Part shown: positions 40,979 through 50,520 of the stretch, in pieces
How the letters are laid out: the number at the start of each line of letters is the position of its first letter
Position numbering within the stretch: the first letter of the stretch is position 1
DNA from: Marinobacter nauticus
Lineage (GTDB): Bacteria > Pseudomonadota > Gammaproteobacteria > Pseudomonadales > Oleiphilaceae
NCBI RefSeq assembly: GCF_003634635.1
Contig: NZ_RBJB01000002.1
Location: forward strand, 806,001 to 870,000
DNA: 64,000 nt
Direction: 5' to 3'
Notes under the pieces: generated by a model
What the model saw: only the letters and a program-made list of their open reading frames with translations
Told to the model about the DNA's origin: nothing
Databases searched by the model: none
Program-made: the position numbers and the translations under genes

Positions 40979-41758
40979 TCAGGCCACATGTTCATTAAGC
41001 TGTAGCCTCGAGGGTGTAATACCCCGGTGTTTTCTGAGCGCGTTGGTCAGCGCACTTTGCGATGAAAAGCCCGTGCGATAACTGATTTCAGAAACCGAAA
41101 GCGAGGTCGAGGAAAGCAGCCCAACCGCCTGATCGAGGCGGGTCTGCAGCAGAAACTGATGCGGCGTGGTCCCGGTAACCTGACGAAAAATTTCGTGAAA
41201 CCGGCTCACACTCAGGCATGCGACACCGGCCAGATCCTGAACGGTTATCTTGCGGTGAAGATTGCCGACGATATAGCGGCGGATGTCCTCGGGATTGAGA
41301 CTGTTTCTGTTACTGGAAACGGGGGGCCGGTCGACGATGCGCTCAGCCATGCAATGAAGAATACTGGCGGCGAGGTGCTGATGCAGCGCCCGGTTATCCG
41401 GTGAACGGTCGAATTCACCGGCGGCAAACTGGACCAACCCCTGAATACGGTTATCCATCTGTACCGTACGCGGCTTCTCAAACAGCCGCATCAACTTGTC
41501 GTAGTCCGAGTGCAGTGGTGTCGACAGTGCTGCGCAGAAGGGATCAACATTGATGACCAGCACGTGGTTTTGCTGATCACCACAATAATCGTGGCGCGCC
41601 TCTGTAGGTACCAGACAGGCTTTCCAGGTGTCGAGGCAGGCACCGGATCCATCAATGCTCAGCTCCGCCTGCCCGCGCACACCGACCACGATCTGGTGGT
41701 GTTCATGGTGATGCTGTTGGGCAGCCGTGGGTAGCTTCAAAAGTTTCGCGTTGAGCAT
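40979..41758 (-). CDS. AraC-family transcriptional regulator
   Basis: The 259-aa regulator has an N-terminal cupin-like effector domain with a His-rich stretch (QQHHHEHHQ, about residues 14-22) and a C-terminal double HTH (about 155-255). HTH motifs include VACLSVSRFHEIFRQVTG and FSSQSALTNALRKHRG. It lies immediately upstream of putP on the same strand. In Pseudomonas the AraC-type PruR controls proline catabolism, so a proline-responsive activator of putP is plausible but inferred. The 21-bp repeats lie between this gene and putP. Confidence 0.85.
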   Translation of the reverse strand: MLNAKLLKLPTAAQQHHHEHHQIVVGVRGQAELSIDGSGACLDTWKACLVPTEARHDYCGDQQNHVLVINVDPFCAALSTPLHSDYDKLMRLFEKPRTVQMDNRIQGLVQFAAGEFDRSPDNRALHQHLAASILHCMAERIVDRPPVSSNRNSLNPEDIRRYIVGNLHRKITVQDLAGVACLSVSRFHEIFRQVTGTTPHQFLLQTRLDQAVGLLSSTSLSVSEISYRTGFSSQSALTNALRKHRGITPSRLQLNEHVA

Positions 41759-41856
41759 TACTACTGAAAGCCGTTATCGAGAATGTTCCTCAATTAAAGC
41801 AGAACATTACAAAAAGTGCACGAAAACACCGGGATTCGCCAGCGATCTGTCTGCTG

Positions 41857-42501
41857 TCAGTCAGAAACCGGCAGTTTTGCCAATGCGGTCAGGAGGGCTG
41901 ATACACTCTCGGATACCTGCTCGAGGGGTAAGGCGGCGTTTACCACATGGTAGCGCCCGGGCATTTCCGTCGCGCGCTCCAGATAGGTTTCCCGTATCCG
42001 CTGAAAAAATGCCTGCGCCTCCCGCTCAAACCGGTCAAGCTCACCGCGCTTTCGAGCACGAGCCATACCGGTTTCCACAGGTGCATCCAGCAGGATAACG
42101 TGGTCCGGACGCATCTCACCCTGAACCAGAGCCTCAAGCAACGCAATCCGTTCTCTGGAGACGCCACGGCCACCTCCCTGATAGGCGAAGGTGGCATCGG
42201 TAAACCGGTCACAGAGAACCCACTTACCGGCGGAAAGTGCCGGGAGGATTCTGTTATGGAGGTGCTGAGCCCTGGCGGCAAACATCAGCAGCAGCTCGGT
42301 GGTTTCGTGTACTGACTCCTCTCTGGGGGCCAGCAACAGCTCACGGATGCTTTCTGCCATAGGGGTGCCACCTGGCTCACGGGTCACAATGTAATCAATA
42401 CCAAGCCGTTCCAGGGTTTTCGCAGCGTTATCCAGCTGTGTTGACTTGCCAACCCCTTCGGTACCCTCGAATGTAATGAATCGCCCTCTGGCCAAAATCA
42501 T
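41857..42501 (-). CDS. tmk: Thymidylate kinase
   Basis: The 214-aa kinase phosphorylates dTMP to dTDP. The P-loop is FEGTEGVGKSTQL (about residues 10-22), and the TMPK signature CDRFTDATFAYQGGGRG lies near residue 97. The lid region is LDAPVETGMARARKRGELD. The start overlaps mltG by 4 bases (ATGA), continuing the fab-pabC-mltG-tmk operon. Confidence 0.97.
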   Translation of the reverse strand: MILARGRFITFEGTEGVGKSTQLDNAAKTLERLGIDYIVTREPGGTPMAESIRELLLAPREESVHETTELLLMFAARAQHLHNRILPALSAGKWVLCDRFTDATFAYQGGGRGVSRERIALLEALVQGEMRPDHVILLDAPVETGMARARKRGELDRFEREAQAFFQRIRETYLERATEMPGRYHVVNAALPLEQVSESVSALLTALAKLPVSD

Positions 42502-43571
42502 TGCTCTCCGTTACTGCTGGTTTCTGAATCCGGGGCCGGGAATGAACGGTAATCTTCCCGGCGGTTCAGCTGGAACTCACGCACGGCTTTCTGGTGCTCG
42601 GCAAGCGTACGGGAAAACTTGTGACTGCCATCCCCCCGGGCGACAAAGTACAGGGCATCGCCGTCATCCGGATGCAACGCGGCATGAATGGATTCTCGTC
42701 CCGGTAACGCAATAGGCGTTGGCGGCAGGCCATCAATGCGATACGTGTTATAGGGTGTCCAGGTACGAAGATCACTGCGACCAATCCGGCCCCGATATTT
42801 GTCACCCATACCGTAAATAACCGTTGGGTCCGTCTGCAGGCGCATACCCTTCTTCAGGCGCCGGACGAACACACCCGCCACCTGTTGTCGCTCGCCGGCC
42901 ACTCCGGTTTCACGCTCCACAATCGACGCCATGATCAGTGCCTCATAGGCGTTGTCGTACGGAAGCCCTTCCTCACGGTTCTGCCATTCCTCCTCAAGGA
43001 CCTCGGTCATGATGTTGTAGGCCCTTTTGAGAATATCGAGATCGGTTTCACCACCGTGAAACAGGTAGGTATCCGGGAAAAACCAGCCCTCGGGATGCTG
43101 CCCTTCGGCTCCCAGAGCCGCCATGATCTCCTCATCCGTCCAATCGGTGGTCTGCCTGGTGAGCCTGTCGGTGCGCGCCAGCGCTGCCCGCATCTCGGCA
43201 AAGGTCCAGCCCTCGATAAACTGCACGGACCAGAGCTTGACCTTACCTTCTACCATCTGGTTGATCATGTCGACCGGGGTCATACCAGAGGTGAACTCGT
43301 AGTCCCCAGCCTTGATCAGAGTCTGCTCCGGGTTCAGGCGCCCGTGAATCCGCAGCCAGAGCGGATCATCCACAAATCCTTTCGCAGCCAGCTCCCGCGC
43401 AACGCGACCAAACGCCGTACCGGGCTCGACAGAAAACAGAGTGGGCTCGTCAAGGACAACCGGGGTCTCAAGTGTTTTCAAACCCTGCCAGAGCCAGAGA
43501 CCACTGCCGGTAACCGCCAGAACAGCAAGAGCAACAATACCTACGAGTAGCTTTTTGAACACGCGCATCAA
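42498..43571 (-). CDS. mltG: Endolytic murein transglycosylase MltG
   Basis: The 357-aa single-pass inner-membrane enzyme (helix about residues 9-30) cleaves nascent glycan strands and may set their length. The YceG domain contains MASIVERETGVAGERQQVAG with the catalytic Glu near residue 217. It also has LQTDPTVIYGMG and the C-terminal PGRESIHAALHPDDGDALYFVA. It overlaps pabC and tmk by 4 bases each, showing tight translational coupling. Confidence 0.95.
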   Translation of the reverse strand: MMRVFKKLLVGIVALAVLAVTGSGLWLWQGLKTLETPVVLDEPTLFSVEPGTAFGRVARELAAKGFVDDPLWLRIHGRLNPEQTLIKAGDYEFTSGMTPVDMINQMVEGKVKLWSVQFIEGWTFAEMRAALARTDRLTRQTTDWTDEEIMAALGAEGQHPEGWFFPDTYLFHGGETDLDILKRAYNIMTEVLEEEWQNREEGLPYDNAYEALIMASIVERETGVAGERQQVAGVFVRRLKKGMRLQTDPTVIYGMGDKYRGRIGRSDLRTWTPYNTYRIDGLPPTPIALPGRESIHAALHPDDGDALYFVARGDGSHKFSRTLAEHQKAVREFQLNRREDYRSFPAPDSETSSNGEQ

Positions 43572-44386
43572 TCCGGTCGCTTATGAGGATCGCAAATTGT
43601 CGCAAGCCGGTTGCCCACAGGCAAATCAAGGCCCGCCAGATTGCGAACCGGAACAACTCCAAGCACGCTGTTGGTCAGGTACAGACCCTGGCATTCGCGG
43701 CCCAGCAGGTCCTCCACCTGCAGTTCACATTCCCGGAACGGCTCACCCGCCACGAGCAGGCATTCGATCACCTTTCGGCGCATCACACCGGAAACCGCCA
43801 ACGAGGCCGCCGGAGGTGTTCTCCAACCATCAGGGCCATGCAGGAATAAATTGGTTCTGGTACCTTCAACCACATGCCCTGCCGCGTTGGTCATCAGCAA
43901 TTCAAACGTTGGATCCTTCATTTCACGGGCCGCCATGACCTGCTCCAGCCGATTGAGGCTCTTGATGCCAGACAGGAGTGGATTGACCGTCAACGGTACC
44001 CGGGAGAAGTCCACCATAACCCCGGTTTCGGGCGGTAGCGGAGGAAGAACAGAATGGAACAGATACAGATGGGGGCTGACATCAGCTGCCGGCCGATATC
44101 CGCGGCCACCGCTGCCACGGGTTACCACCAGCTTGAGCACCCAGTGGCTGATGCCATGAATGGCGCCATAGCGCTTCATTGCATGGGCAACCGCTGACTC
44201 CAGTTCGGGCCGACTCAGACGAATACCCAGGCGCCCGGCATCCCGCACCAACCGGTCAAGGTGATAGACCAGCAAAGGCGCGGAATCCCCGTTCACCCTG
44301 ATGGTTTCGAACAGGCCATCTCCATATGCCAGCCCCCGGTCACCAGGGAGCAGGCAGTCGTCGTCTGCCCAGTAGAGCTTCAACAC
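43568..44386 (-). CDS. pabC: Aminodeoxychorismate lyase
   Basis: The 272-aa fold-type IV PLP enzyme makes 4-aminobenzoate and pyruvate from aminodeoxychorismate for folate synthesis. The N-terminal DRGLAYGDGLFETIRV (about residues 17-32) is typical. The PLP Lys lies in LLSGIKSLNRLEQVMA (about residue 140), and the phosphate-binding region is EGTRTNLFL. It lies 6 bases downstream of fabF, as in E. coli and Pseudomonas. Confidence 0.94.
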   Translation of the reverse strand: MLKLYWADDDCLLPGDRGLAYGDGLFETIRVNGDSAPLLVYHLDRLVRDAGRLGIRLSRPELESAVAHAMKRYGAIHGISHWVLKLVVTRGSGGRGYRPAADVSPHLYLFHSVLPPLPPETGVMVDFSRVPLTVNPLLSGIKSLNRLEQVMAAREMKDPTFELLMTNAAGHVVEGTRTNLFLHGPDGWRTPPAASLAVSGVMRRKVIECLLVAGEPFRECELQVEDLLGRECQGLYLTNSVLGVVPVRNLAGLDLPVGNRLATICDPHKRPD

Positions 44387-44392
44387 CCGGGC

Positions 44393-45640
44393 TCAACCCT
44401 CGTAGCGGCTGACGATCAGGGTCCCGTTGGTGCCGCCAAAGCCGAACGAATTCGACAACGCGACCTTCACATCGGCATCTCTGGATTTGTGCGCAACAAA
44501 GTCCAGATCACAACCTTCATCCGGATGATCAAGGTTGATGGTGGGCGGCAACACCCCGTCCCGGACTGCCAATACCGAGAATATAGCCTCAACGGCACCC
44601 GCGGCGCCCAGCAGGTGTCCGGTCATGGATTTGGTGCTGCTCATGGCCAGTTTTTCCGCATGGCTGCCAAACACCGATTTGACTGCAGCCACCTCAGCCA
44701 CATCGCCAACCTGAGTGGAGGTTCCATGGGCATTGATGTATCCGACCAGATCCGGGCTGATGCCGGCATCGCGGATGGCATTTCGCATGGAGCGCGCCGC
44801 GCCCTCACCATCGGCCGGGGGGGCCGTGATGTGATGGGCGTCATCGCTCATACCAAAGCCGATGACTTCGCCGTAAATGGTTGCTCCTCGCGCCCTGGCG
44901 TGTTCCAGCTCTTCCAGAACCACAACGCCGGCGCCATCACTGAGTACAAAGCCGTCACGGTCACGATCCCAGGGGCGACTGGCCTTTTCCGGCTCATCAT
45001 TGCGGGTCGACAGGGCCCGGGCGGAGGAAAATGCCGCCACGCCGCTGCGTGTGGTCGCCATTTCAGAGCCGCCGGCCAGCATGACATCGGCATCGCCGTA
45101 GGCGATGGTTCTGGCGGCATAGCCGATATTGTGTGTTCCAGTGGTACAGGCGGTCACGATCGCAATATTCGGCCCCTTGTAGCCGAAACGGATCGCCGCA
45201 TTACCGGAAATCATATTGATGACGGATGCCGGCACAAAAAACGGCGAAACCTTGCGCGGGCCGGCCTTATCCATCTGAAGAACGTTCTTTTCGATGTATT
45301 CCAGGCCACCGATACCTGAACCTATGGCAATCCCTACCCGCTCCTTGTCGAGCTTGCTGTATTGCTCAAGGCCGCTGTCATCTACCGCCTGCTGCGCTGC
45401 AATCAGGCCATAGTGAATAAAGGCATCCAGCTTTCGCGCTTCCTTGCTGGACAACCAGGGCTCGATATCAAGATCCTTGACGGCACCGCCAATGCGAGTG
45501 GTGTACTCGGACGCGTCAAAGCGGTCAATCAGTCCGATGCCACTGCGTCCGGCACGAATGGCTTCCCAGGAAGACGTCACATCATTCCCCACCGGAGAAA
45601 GCATACCCATTCCCGTGATGACAACCCGTCGCTTGCTCAT
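44393..45640 (-). CDS. fabF: 3-oxoacyl-[ACP] synthase II
   Basis: The condensing enzyme (415 aa) elongates acyl-ACP with malonyl-ACP. The nucleophile Cys lies in [15 protein letters not shown] (about residue 164). The two catalytic His lie in [11 protein letters not shown] (about 304) and [12 protein letters not shown] (about 341). The frame is open to 45700, but the ATG at 45640 with GGGG upstream gives the family N-terminus [18 protein letters not shown] hairpin separates it from acpP and probably lowers its expression relative to acpP. Confidence 0.97.
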   Translation of the reverse strand: MSKRRVVITGMGMLSPVGNDVTSSWEAIRAGRSGIGLIDRFDASEYTTRIGGAVKDLDIEPWLSSKEARKLDAFIHYGLIAAQQAVDDSGLEQYSKLDKERVGIAIGSGIGGLEYIEKNVLQMDKAGPRKVSPFFVPASVINMISGNAAIRFGYKGPNIAIVTACTTGTHNIGYAARTIAYGDADVMLAGGSEMATTRSGVAAFSSARALSTRNDEPEKASRPWDRDRDGFVLSDGAGVVVLEELEHARARGATIYGEVIGFGMSDDAHHITAPPADGEGAARSMRNAIRDAGISPDLVGYINAHGTSTQVGDVAEVAAVKSVFGSHAEKLAMSSTKSMTGHLLGAAGAVEAIFSVLAVRDGVLPPTINLDHPDEGCDLDFVAHKSRDADVKVALSNSFGFGGTNGTLIVSRYEG

Positions 45641-45700
45641 ATCCCCAATCACCCGATTGTTCCGTGTCTGATGGTTCACTGCTGGCCAATGTCCGACCAA

Positions 45701-45740
45701 TAAAAAAGCCGTCCTTCAATAAGCCCAAAGGACGGCTTTT
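45701..45740 (-). terminator. Terminator/attenuator between acpP and fabF
   Basis: On the minus strand AAAAGCCGTCCTTT and AAGGACGGCTTTTTT form a strong stem followed by T residues. acpP is usually expressed far above fabF, so partial termination fits. Confidence 0.8.
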
Positions 45741-45765
45741 GCCTGGCTATCTGATTCGCAGGGTA

Positions 45766-45999
45766 TCAGGTGTGCGCGACAATGTAGTCGATCGCGTCCT
45801 GAACGGTGCCCAGCTTTTCGGCCTCTTCGTCAGGAATTTCGGTCTCGAATTCCTCTTCCAGGGCCATAACCAGCTCAACAGTGTCCAGTGAGTCAGCGCC
45901 AAGATCCTCTACAAAAGAAGATGTGTTCTGAACTTCGGACTCTTTCACGCCCAACTGCTCACAAACAATCTTCTTAACGCGCTCTTCAACTGTACTCAT
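45766..45999 (-). CDS. acpP: Acyl carrier protein
   Basis: The 77-aa acidic carrier is nearly identical in pattern to E. coli AcpP. The phosphopantetheine Ser lies in [20 protein letters not shown] (about residue 37). It lies between fabG and fabF. A gap of about 130 bases from fabG may hold an additional promoter. Confidence 0.98.
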   Translation of the reverse strand: MSTVEERVKKIVCEQLGVKESEVQNTSSFVEDLGADSLDTVELVMALEEEFETEIPDEEAEKLGTVQDAIDYIVAHT

Positions 46000-46131
46000 A
46001 ATGTCCTCACTTTATGTGTCAACCAAGCAACTCTATGGCTGCCAGTTTAGTTTAAACCCCACCTGCAAACAAGCAGGGATTCTGTCAAACATGTTGTGCG
46101 ACAAGGGGTTGCACACCAGCCCGGAACGGAC

Positions 46132-46875
46132 TTAACCCATGTACATGCCGCCATTCACATGAATGGTTTCTCCGGTTACGTAAGCGGCGCCGTCCGATGC
46201 CAGGAAAGCCACCACAGCGGCAACCTCCTCCGGCGACCCCAGGCGACCAGCCGGTATGATTTCCAGCATAGCCTCACGCTGCTTATCGTCCAGTTTTTTG
46301 GTCATGTCTGTGTCAATAAAACCAGGTGCCACGCAGTTCGCCGTGATACCGCGGTTAGACATTTCCTTGGCCAGGCTACGGGTAAAACCCTCAACACCGG
46401 CCTTCGCCGCACAGTAATTGCCCTGCCCGGGATTTCCCATACCAGCAACCACTGAGCTGATATTGATGATTCTGCCCCAACGGGCTTTCGCCATACCACG
46501 CAATACCGCCTTGCTGGTGCGATAGACGCTGGACAGGTTGGTTTCCAGAACCTCAGACCAGTCATCGTCTTTCAAGCGCATCAGAAGGTTATCACGGGTG
46601 ATGCCGGCATTATTGACCAGAATCAGGGGCGCACCTGATTGCTCGGCAAGCTGCTTGAGGCCAGCCTCGATGCTCTCGGGCTCTGCCACATTCATAACAA
46701 TGCCATAGCCACTGAAACCCGCATCTTTCAGGCCATCGGTAATGGCCTGGGCCCCCTCGGCACTGGTCGCGGTACCCACCACTTCGGCTCCCTGCCGGGC
46801 AAGTTCATGAGCAATGGCTTTGCCAATGCCTCGACTGGCGCCGGTTACCAATGCAACTTTGCCTTCCAAAGACAT
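46132..46875 (-). CDS. fabG: 3-oxoacyl-[ACP] reductase
   Basis: The 247-aa short-chain dehydrogenase reduces 3-oxoacyl-ACP with NADPH. The Rossmann motif is VTGASRGIGKAIA (about residues 10-22), and the NNAGITRDNLLMR block follows. The catalytic Ser lies in NISSVVAGMGNPGQGNY, with Tyr and Lys in YCAAKAG (about 154-160). It follows fabD by 16 bases. Confidence 0.97.
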   Translation of the reverse strand: MSLEGKVALVTGASRGIGKAIAHELARQGAEVVGTATSAEGAQAITDGLKDAGFSGYGIVMNVAEPESIEAGLKQLAEQSGAPLILVNNAGITRDNLLMRLKDDDWSEVLETNLSSVYRTSKAVLRGMAKARWGRIINISSVVAGMGNPGQGNYCAAKAGVEGFTRSLAKEMSNRGITANCVAPGFIDTDMTKKLDDKQREAMLEIIPAGRLGSPEEVAAVVAFLASDGAAYVTGETIHVNGGMYMG

Positions 46876-46891
46876 AATTCACTCCGTGTAA

Positions 46892-47830
46892 TCAGGACTG
46901 ACCAAAGGCCTTAAGGGCTTCAGCCAGAGAATCAGGACTCTCGATGCCGTGAACCGGCAGAGAACGATCGATACGTTTGATCAAACCGGCCAGTACCTTG
47001 CCGGCGCCACACTCAACAGCCACACCCACCCCTTCGGTAGACAGCCGCTGTACCGAGTTTGTCCACAGCACCGGTGAGTATAGCTGCTTGAGCAGATTAG
47101 CTTTCAGCACCTCTGCATCCCTTGCCGGCTCAGCATTGACATTCTGGACAACAGGAATGACAGCATCGTTAAACCGAATATCCTCAAGGGCTTCAGCCAA
47201 CTGTTCCGCCGCCCCCTTCATGAGCGCACAGTGGGAGGGAACCGAAACCGGCAACGGCATGGCCTTGCGGGCACCTTTGGCTTTGCAGGCTTCAATGGCC
47301 CTTTCAACGGCCGCTGCGCTACCGGCAATAACCACCTGGCCCGGCGCGTTAAAATTCACTGCGGCAACCACATCACCTTCAGCAGACTCCTCACACGCCG
47401 ACACCACATCCGAGTCCTCAAGACCCAGAATGGCCGCCATACGCCCCTGCCCTTCAGGCACGGCATCCTGCATCAGTTCACCGCGCAGCTGAACCAGCTT
47501 TACAGCTTCAATAAAATCCAGGCTTTCCGCCGCCACCAGGGCGCTGTATTCACCCAGACTGTGGCCAGCAACAAAATCCGGCCGGGGGCCGTCAGATACA
47601 CACCACTGCCGCCACAGCGCAACACTTGCGGTCAGCAGAGCAGGCTGAGTAACCATGGTTTTATTGAGCTCTTCGGCGGGGCCATGCTGACAAAGATGCC
47701 ACAGGTCATAACCAAGAACGTTGGACGCCTCGTCAAACGTTTCGGTGATCATCGGCCACGCTTCAGCGGCAGCAGATAACATGCCGAGTGACTGGGAGCC
47801 TTGTCCGGGAAAAACAAACGCTGATTTCAT
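46892..47830 (-). CDS. fabD: Malonyl-CoA:ACP transacylase
   Basis: The 312-aa enzyme loads malonyl groups onto ACP. The nucleophile Ser lies in VAGHSLGEYSALVAA (about residue 93), the active-site Arg in QLRGELMQ, and the catalytic His in VPSHCALMKGA (about 203). FPGQGSQSLGM opens the protein. It lies between plsX and fabG, with 127 bases after plsX. Confidence 0.97.
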   Translation of the reverse strand: MKSAFVFPGQGSQSLGMLSAAAEAWPMITETFDEASNVLGYDLWHLCQHGPAEELNKTMVTQPALLTASVALWRQWCVSDGPRPDFVAGHSLGEYSALVAAESLDFIEAVKLVQLRGELMQDAVPEGQGRMAAILGLEDSDVVSACEESAEGDVVAAVNFNAPGQVVIAGSAAAVERAIEACKAKGARKAMPLPVSVPSHCALMKGAAEQLAEALEDIRFNDAVIPVVQNVNAEPARDAEVLKANLLKQLYSPVLWTNSVQRLSTEGVGVAVECGAGKVLAGLIKRIDRSLPVHGIESPDSLAEALKAFGQS

Positions 47831-47957
47831 AAGCGGAATCTTATCGTCATTGAAGGGTTACTGAAGATTAGCCAATAGTACAATCAGGGCCAATTATCCG
47901 CGAATAAGAGCCGGGATGCGGGACGACTTTAGTCGCGCTCCCGGTAACGAGGAGGGA

Positions 47958-48962
47958 TCATAACATCAGATCATCGAGTCTTTCGTTGATCCTTCGTGGC
48001 ACTTCCAGCTGAACCTCACGAACGGCCTGCCGGATCGCCGCCAGCATCGCCCGCTCATTGGCGTTGCCGTGACTCTTGATGACCACACCCTGCAACCCGA
48101 GCAGACTGGCGCCATTGTGCCTGGAAGGGTCCATCAATTGCAGAAGTCGCCCGATAATCGGCCTGGCCAGCAAGCCCACAAAACGACCGTACATGGAGCG
48201 TGTGAATGCCTGCTCCAGCAATTCGATCAACAGGCCGGCAACCCCCTCTCCGGTCTTGAGGGCTATATTGCCCACGAAACCGTCACACACTACAACATCG
48301 GCGACATCGCGAAAAAGGTCACTTCCCTCGACATAACCGATGTAGTTGATGGTGTCGCACTGGGCCAGCATGTGTGATGCGAGCCGGACCTGTTCATTAC
48401 CCTTGATTTCTTCCTCACCGACATTCAGCAGTGCCACCCGTGGCTCGGACTGGCGGCAGATAGCGGATGCCATCAGGGACCCCATCAGGGCGTACTGGTA
48501 GAGATTCTCCGCTGTGGAATCGACGTTGGCACCAAGATCCAGGACATGGCAACGGCCACGCAGAGAGGGGATCAGCTTTGCGATGGCAGGACGTTCAATC
48601 CCGGGATACATCCGAATGATCGAGCGACCGAATGCCATCAGCGCACCGGTATTTCCGGCACTGACACAGCCCTGCGCTTCTCCGTCCCGCACGAGACTGA
48701 GCGCAATGGCCATAGAGGAGTTTTTCTTGTGGCGGAGGGCATGGGAAGGCCGCTCGTTCATACGAACGACGTCGGCAGCCTCAACAATGCGAATACGGGC
48801 ATGCCCCTCATGCAACAAAGCCTCGAGCTCGCTCCGGATTCCCACCAGAACAAGACTCAAGGCTTCGTTTTCACGCACTGCTTCCAGCGCAGCATGGACG
48901 ACAACCGCGGCACCGCGATCACCGCTCATAGCATCAATGGCAATGGTGACCGGCGTGTTCAC
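47958..48962 (-). CDS. plsX: Phosphate acyltransferase PlsX
   Basis: This enzyme makes acyl-phosphate from acyl-ACP for phospholipid synthesis. Family motifs are IAIDAMSGDRGA at the N-terminus, VSAGNTGALMAFG, LDLGANVDSTAENL and VVCDGFVGNIALKTGEG. Three in-frame GTG codons occur at the start (48980, 48965, 48962). I use 48962 by alignment to the usual N-terminus, giving 334 aa. It lies just downstream of rpmF, and the yceD-rpmF-plsX-fab order is strongly conserved. Confidence 0.94.
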   Translation of the reverse strand: MNTPVTIAIDAMSGDRGAAVVVHAALEAVRENEALSLVLVGIRSELEALLHEGHARIRIVEAADVVRMNERPSHALRHKKNSSMAIALSLVRDGEAQGCVSAGNTGALMAFGRSIIRMYPGIERPAIAKLIPSLRGRCHVLDLGANVDSTAENLYQYALMGSLMASAICRQSEPRVALLNVGEEEIKGNEQVRLASHMLAQCDTINYIGYVEGSDLFRDVADVVVCDGFVGNIALKTGEGVAGLLIELLEQAFTRSMYGRFVGLLARPIIGRLLQLMDPSRHNGASLLGLQGVVIKSHGNANERAMLAAIRQAVREVQLEVPRRINERLDDLML

Positions 48963-49004
48963 CACTCGTCCATGCGGCACAGGTCAGAAGAAATTCCCGA
49001 CGAA

Positions 49005-49184
49005 TTACTCGTCGCGAGCCTCAACTACCTGCTTGCCACGGTAGAAACCGTCTGGAGATACGTGATGGCGACGATGAACTTCACCAGTTGTTGCGTCGGT
49101 AGACAGAGCAGCAGCACTCAGTGCGTCGTGTGAACGGCGCATGCCACGCTTTGAACGAGTTTTGCGATTTTGCTGTACAGCCAT
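49005..49184 (-). CDS. rpmF: 50S ribosomal protein L32
   Basis: The short 59-aa gene begins [20 protein letters not shown] and ends [14 protein letters not shown], matching L32 over its whole length. The zinc-binding Cys pairs of some L32 versions are absent ([13 protein letters not shown] in their place), as in other gammaproteobacteria. It lies between yceD (30 bases upstream) and plsX. Confidence 0.96.
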   Translation of the reverse strand: MAVQQNRKTRSKRGMRRSHDALSAAALSTDATTGEVHRRHHVSPDGFYRGKQVVEARDE

Positions 49185-49214
49185 GGTTATGCTCCTGACC
49201 TATTTTCGAATACG

Positions 49215-49772
49215 TTAATGCTTTGTCGTCTTAAGTCCCGCCAGAACACTGAACGGGTTCTCTTTTCTTTGCTCTGTCTCGGGCTCTTCGGTAGCCTCGG
49301 GCACTTCGAGCGCTTCAAGATCTTCTTTTGCCGGACACTCTTCCCGCTCGTGGAGCGGAAATGGCGGCAGCACCAGAAGCAACTCGTCTTCCACCATTGC
49401 CCAGAGATCGGCGTTGAAATCTTCTACCAGAAATGGCTCCAACGCTTTCGGCAACCGCTGCGCCTGCTCATCACTGATGACCAGACCGAGATCAAAACGG
49501 GATTCCAGAGTCACCTGCATGTCACCCATGCAGCGCTGGCATTCCAGAATGACCGGCGCAGACAACTCACCCGACACTATCCGGCGACGCTCCCCATCCC
49601 GATAGAAAGACAGCTTTACGCTGCACTCACCATCTTCTGGCAGTCCCGGCACAGCTTCACGAAAACGAGAAAGCCCCCTGAAAGGAATCACCCCTTCAAG
49701 CGTTGTGTTCTGCTCTGCCAACTTGTTTGGGTCGACAGATCTGGGCAGTTCGACGATCGGCGCTTTGGACAT
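49215..49772 (-). CDS. yceD: YceD family (DUF177) protein
   Basis: The 185-aa protein has the DUF177 pattern, with a CxxC pair in ILECQRCMGDMQ (about residue 72) and the conserved VEDFNADLWAMVEDELLL region. YceD is encoded next to rpmF across bacteria and has been tied to 23S rRNA or L32 homeostasis, but its mechanism is not settled. The C-terminus is very acidic. Confidence 0.92.
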   Translation of the reverse strand: MSKAPIVELPRSVDPNKLAEQNTTLEGVIPFRGLSRFREAVPGLPEDGECSVKLSFYRDGERRRIVSGELSAPVILECQRCMGDMQVTLESRFDLGLVISDEQAQRLPKALEPFLVEDFNADLWAMVEDELLLVLPPFPLHEREECPAKEDLEALEVPEATEEPETEQRKENPFSVLAGLKTTKH

Positions 49773-49913
49773 AGGCGCGCAATTTTAGGGGCGAGACCCG
49801 CCTCTGTCAAAGACTTAATCGACTTTCTACCGGGCCTTTCGCCCGGAATAGGGGTATTTTACGATATCAGCCCGAAAGAACCCCCATATCCAACCGACCG
49901 GACCTGAAACCCT

Positions 49914-50507
49914 ATGCTTCCTCCCAAGCTGCTATTGGCCTCTTCCTCACCCTACCGAAAGCAATTGCTGGCCCGGCTCGACCTTGCGTTCGACACTGCC
50001 AGCCCCGACATCGACGAAACACCCACTCCAGGAGAAGCAGCCGAAGCCCTGGCCGTCCGACTTGCAGAAAGCAAAGCAAAAGCTCTCGCCCCGCGCTTTC
50101 AGGACCATATCATCATCGGCTCTGACCAGGTGGCGGCATTACCGGATGGCAGCCTGCTGAGCAAACCCGGCCACTACGACACAGCAAAACAGCAATTGAT
50201 GCGAAGCAGTGGCAACCGGGTGCGCTTTCTCACCGGTCTGGCCGTTCTGGATACCCGAAGCGGCAACCTTCAAACTCACTGCGAACCGTTTGAGGTGCAC
50301 TTCAGGGACTTACAGGAAGAGGAAATTGAAGGCTACCTGCAGAAAGAGCAGCCTTACGACTGCGCGGGCAGCTTCAAGATGGAAGGTCTTGGCATCGCCC
50401 TGTTCAGCCGCCTTCAGGGCGACGATCCCAACAGCCTGATCGGCCTGCCGCTGATTGCGCTCACCCGTATACTGAGAGAGCTGGGCATCAATCCATTGCT
50501 GGACTGA
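49914..50507 (+). CDS. maf: Maf family nucleotide pyrophosphatase (YceF type)
   Basis: The 197-aa house-cleaning enzyme has LLLASSSPYRKQLLARL at the N-terminus, DIDETPTPGE, IIGSDQVAALPDG with the metal-binding Asp, and YDCAGSFKMEGLG. The position beside yceD-rpmF and the sequence indicate the YceF subgroup, which prefers 7-methyl-GTP. It is the only plus-strand gene in this 12-kb minus-strand block and is divergent from yceD. Confidence 0.92.
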   Translation: MLPPKLLLASSSPYRKQLLARLDLAFDTASPDIDETPTPGEAAEALAVRLAESKAKALAPRFQDHIIIGSDQVAALPDGSLLSKPGHYDTAKQQLMRSSGNRVRFLTGLAVLDTRSGNLQTHCEPFEVHFRDLQEEEIEGYLQKEQPYDCAGSFKMEGLGIALFSRLQGDDPNSLIGLPLIALTRILRELGINPLLD

Positions 50508-50520
50508 TGCCCGAGGCAAC

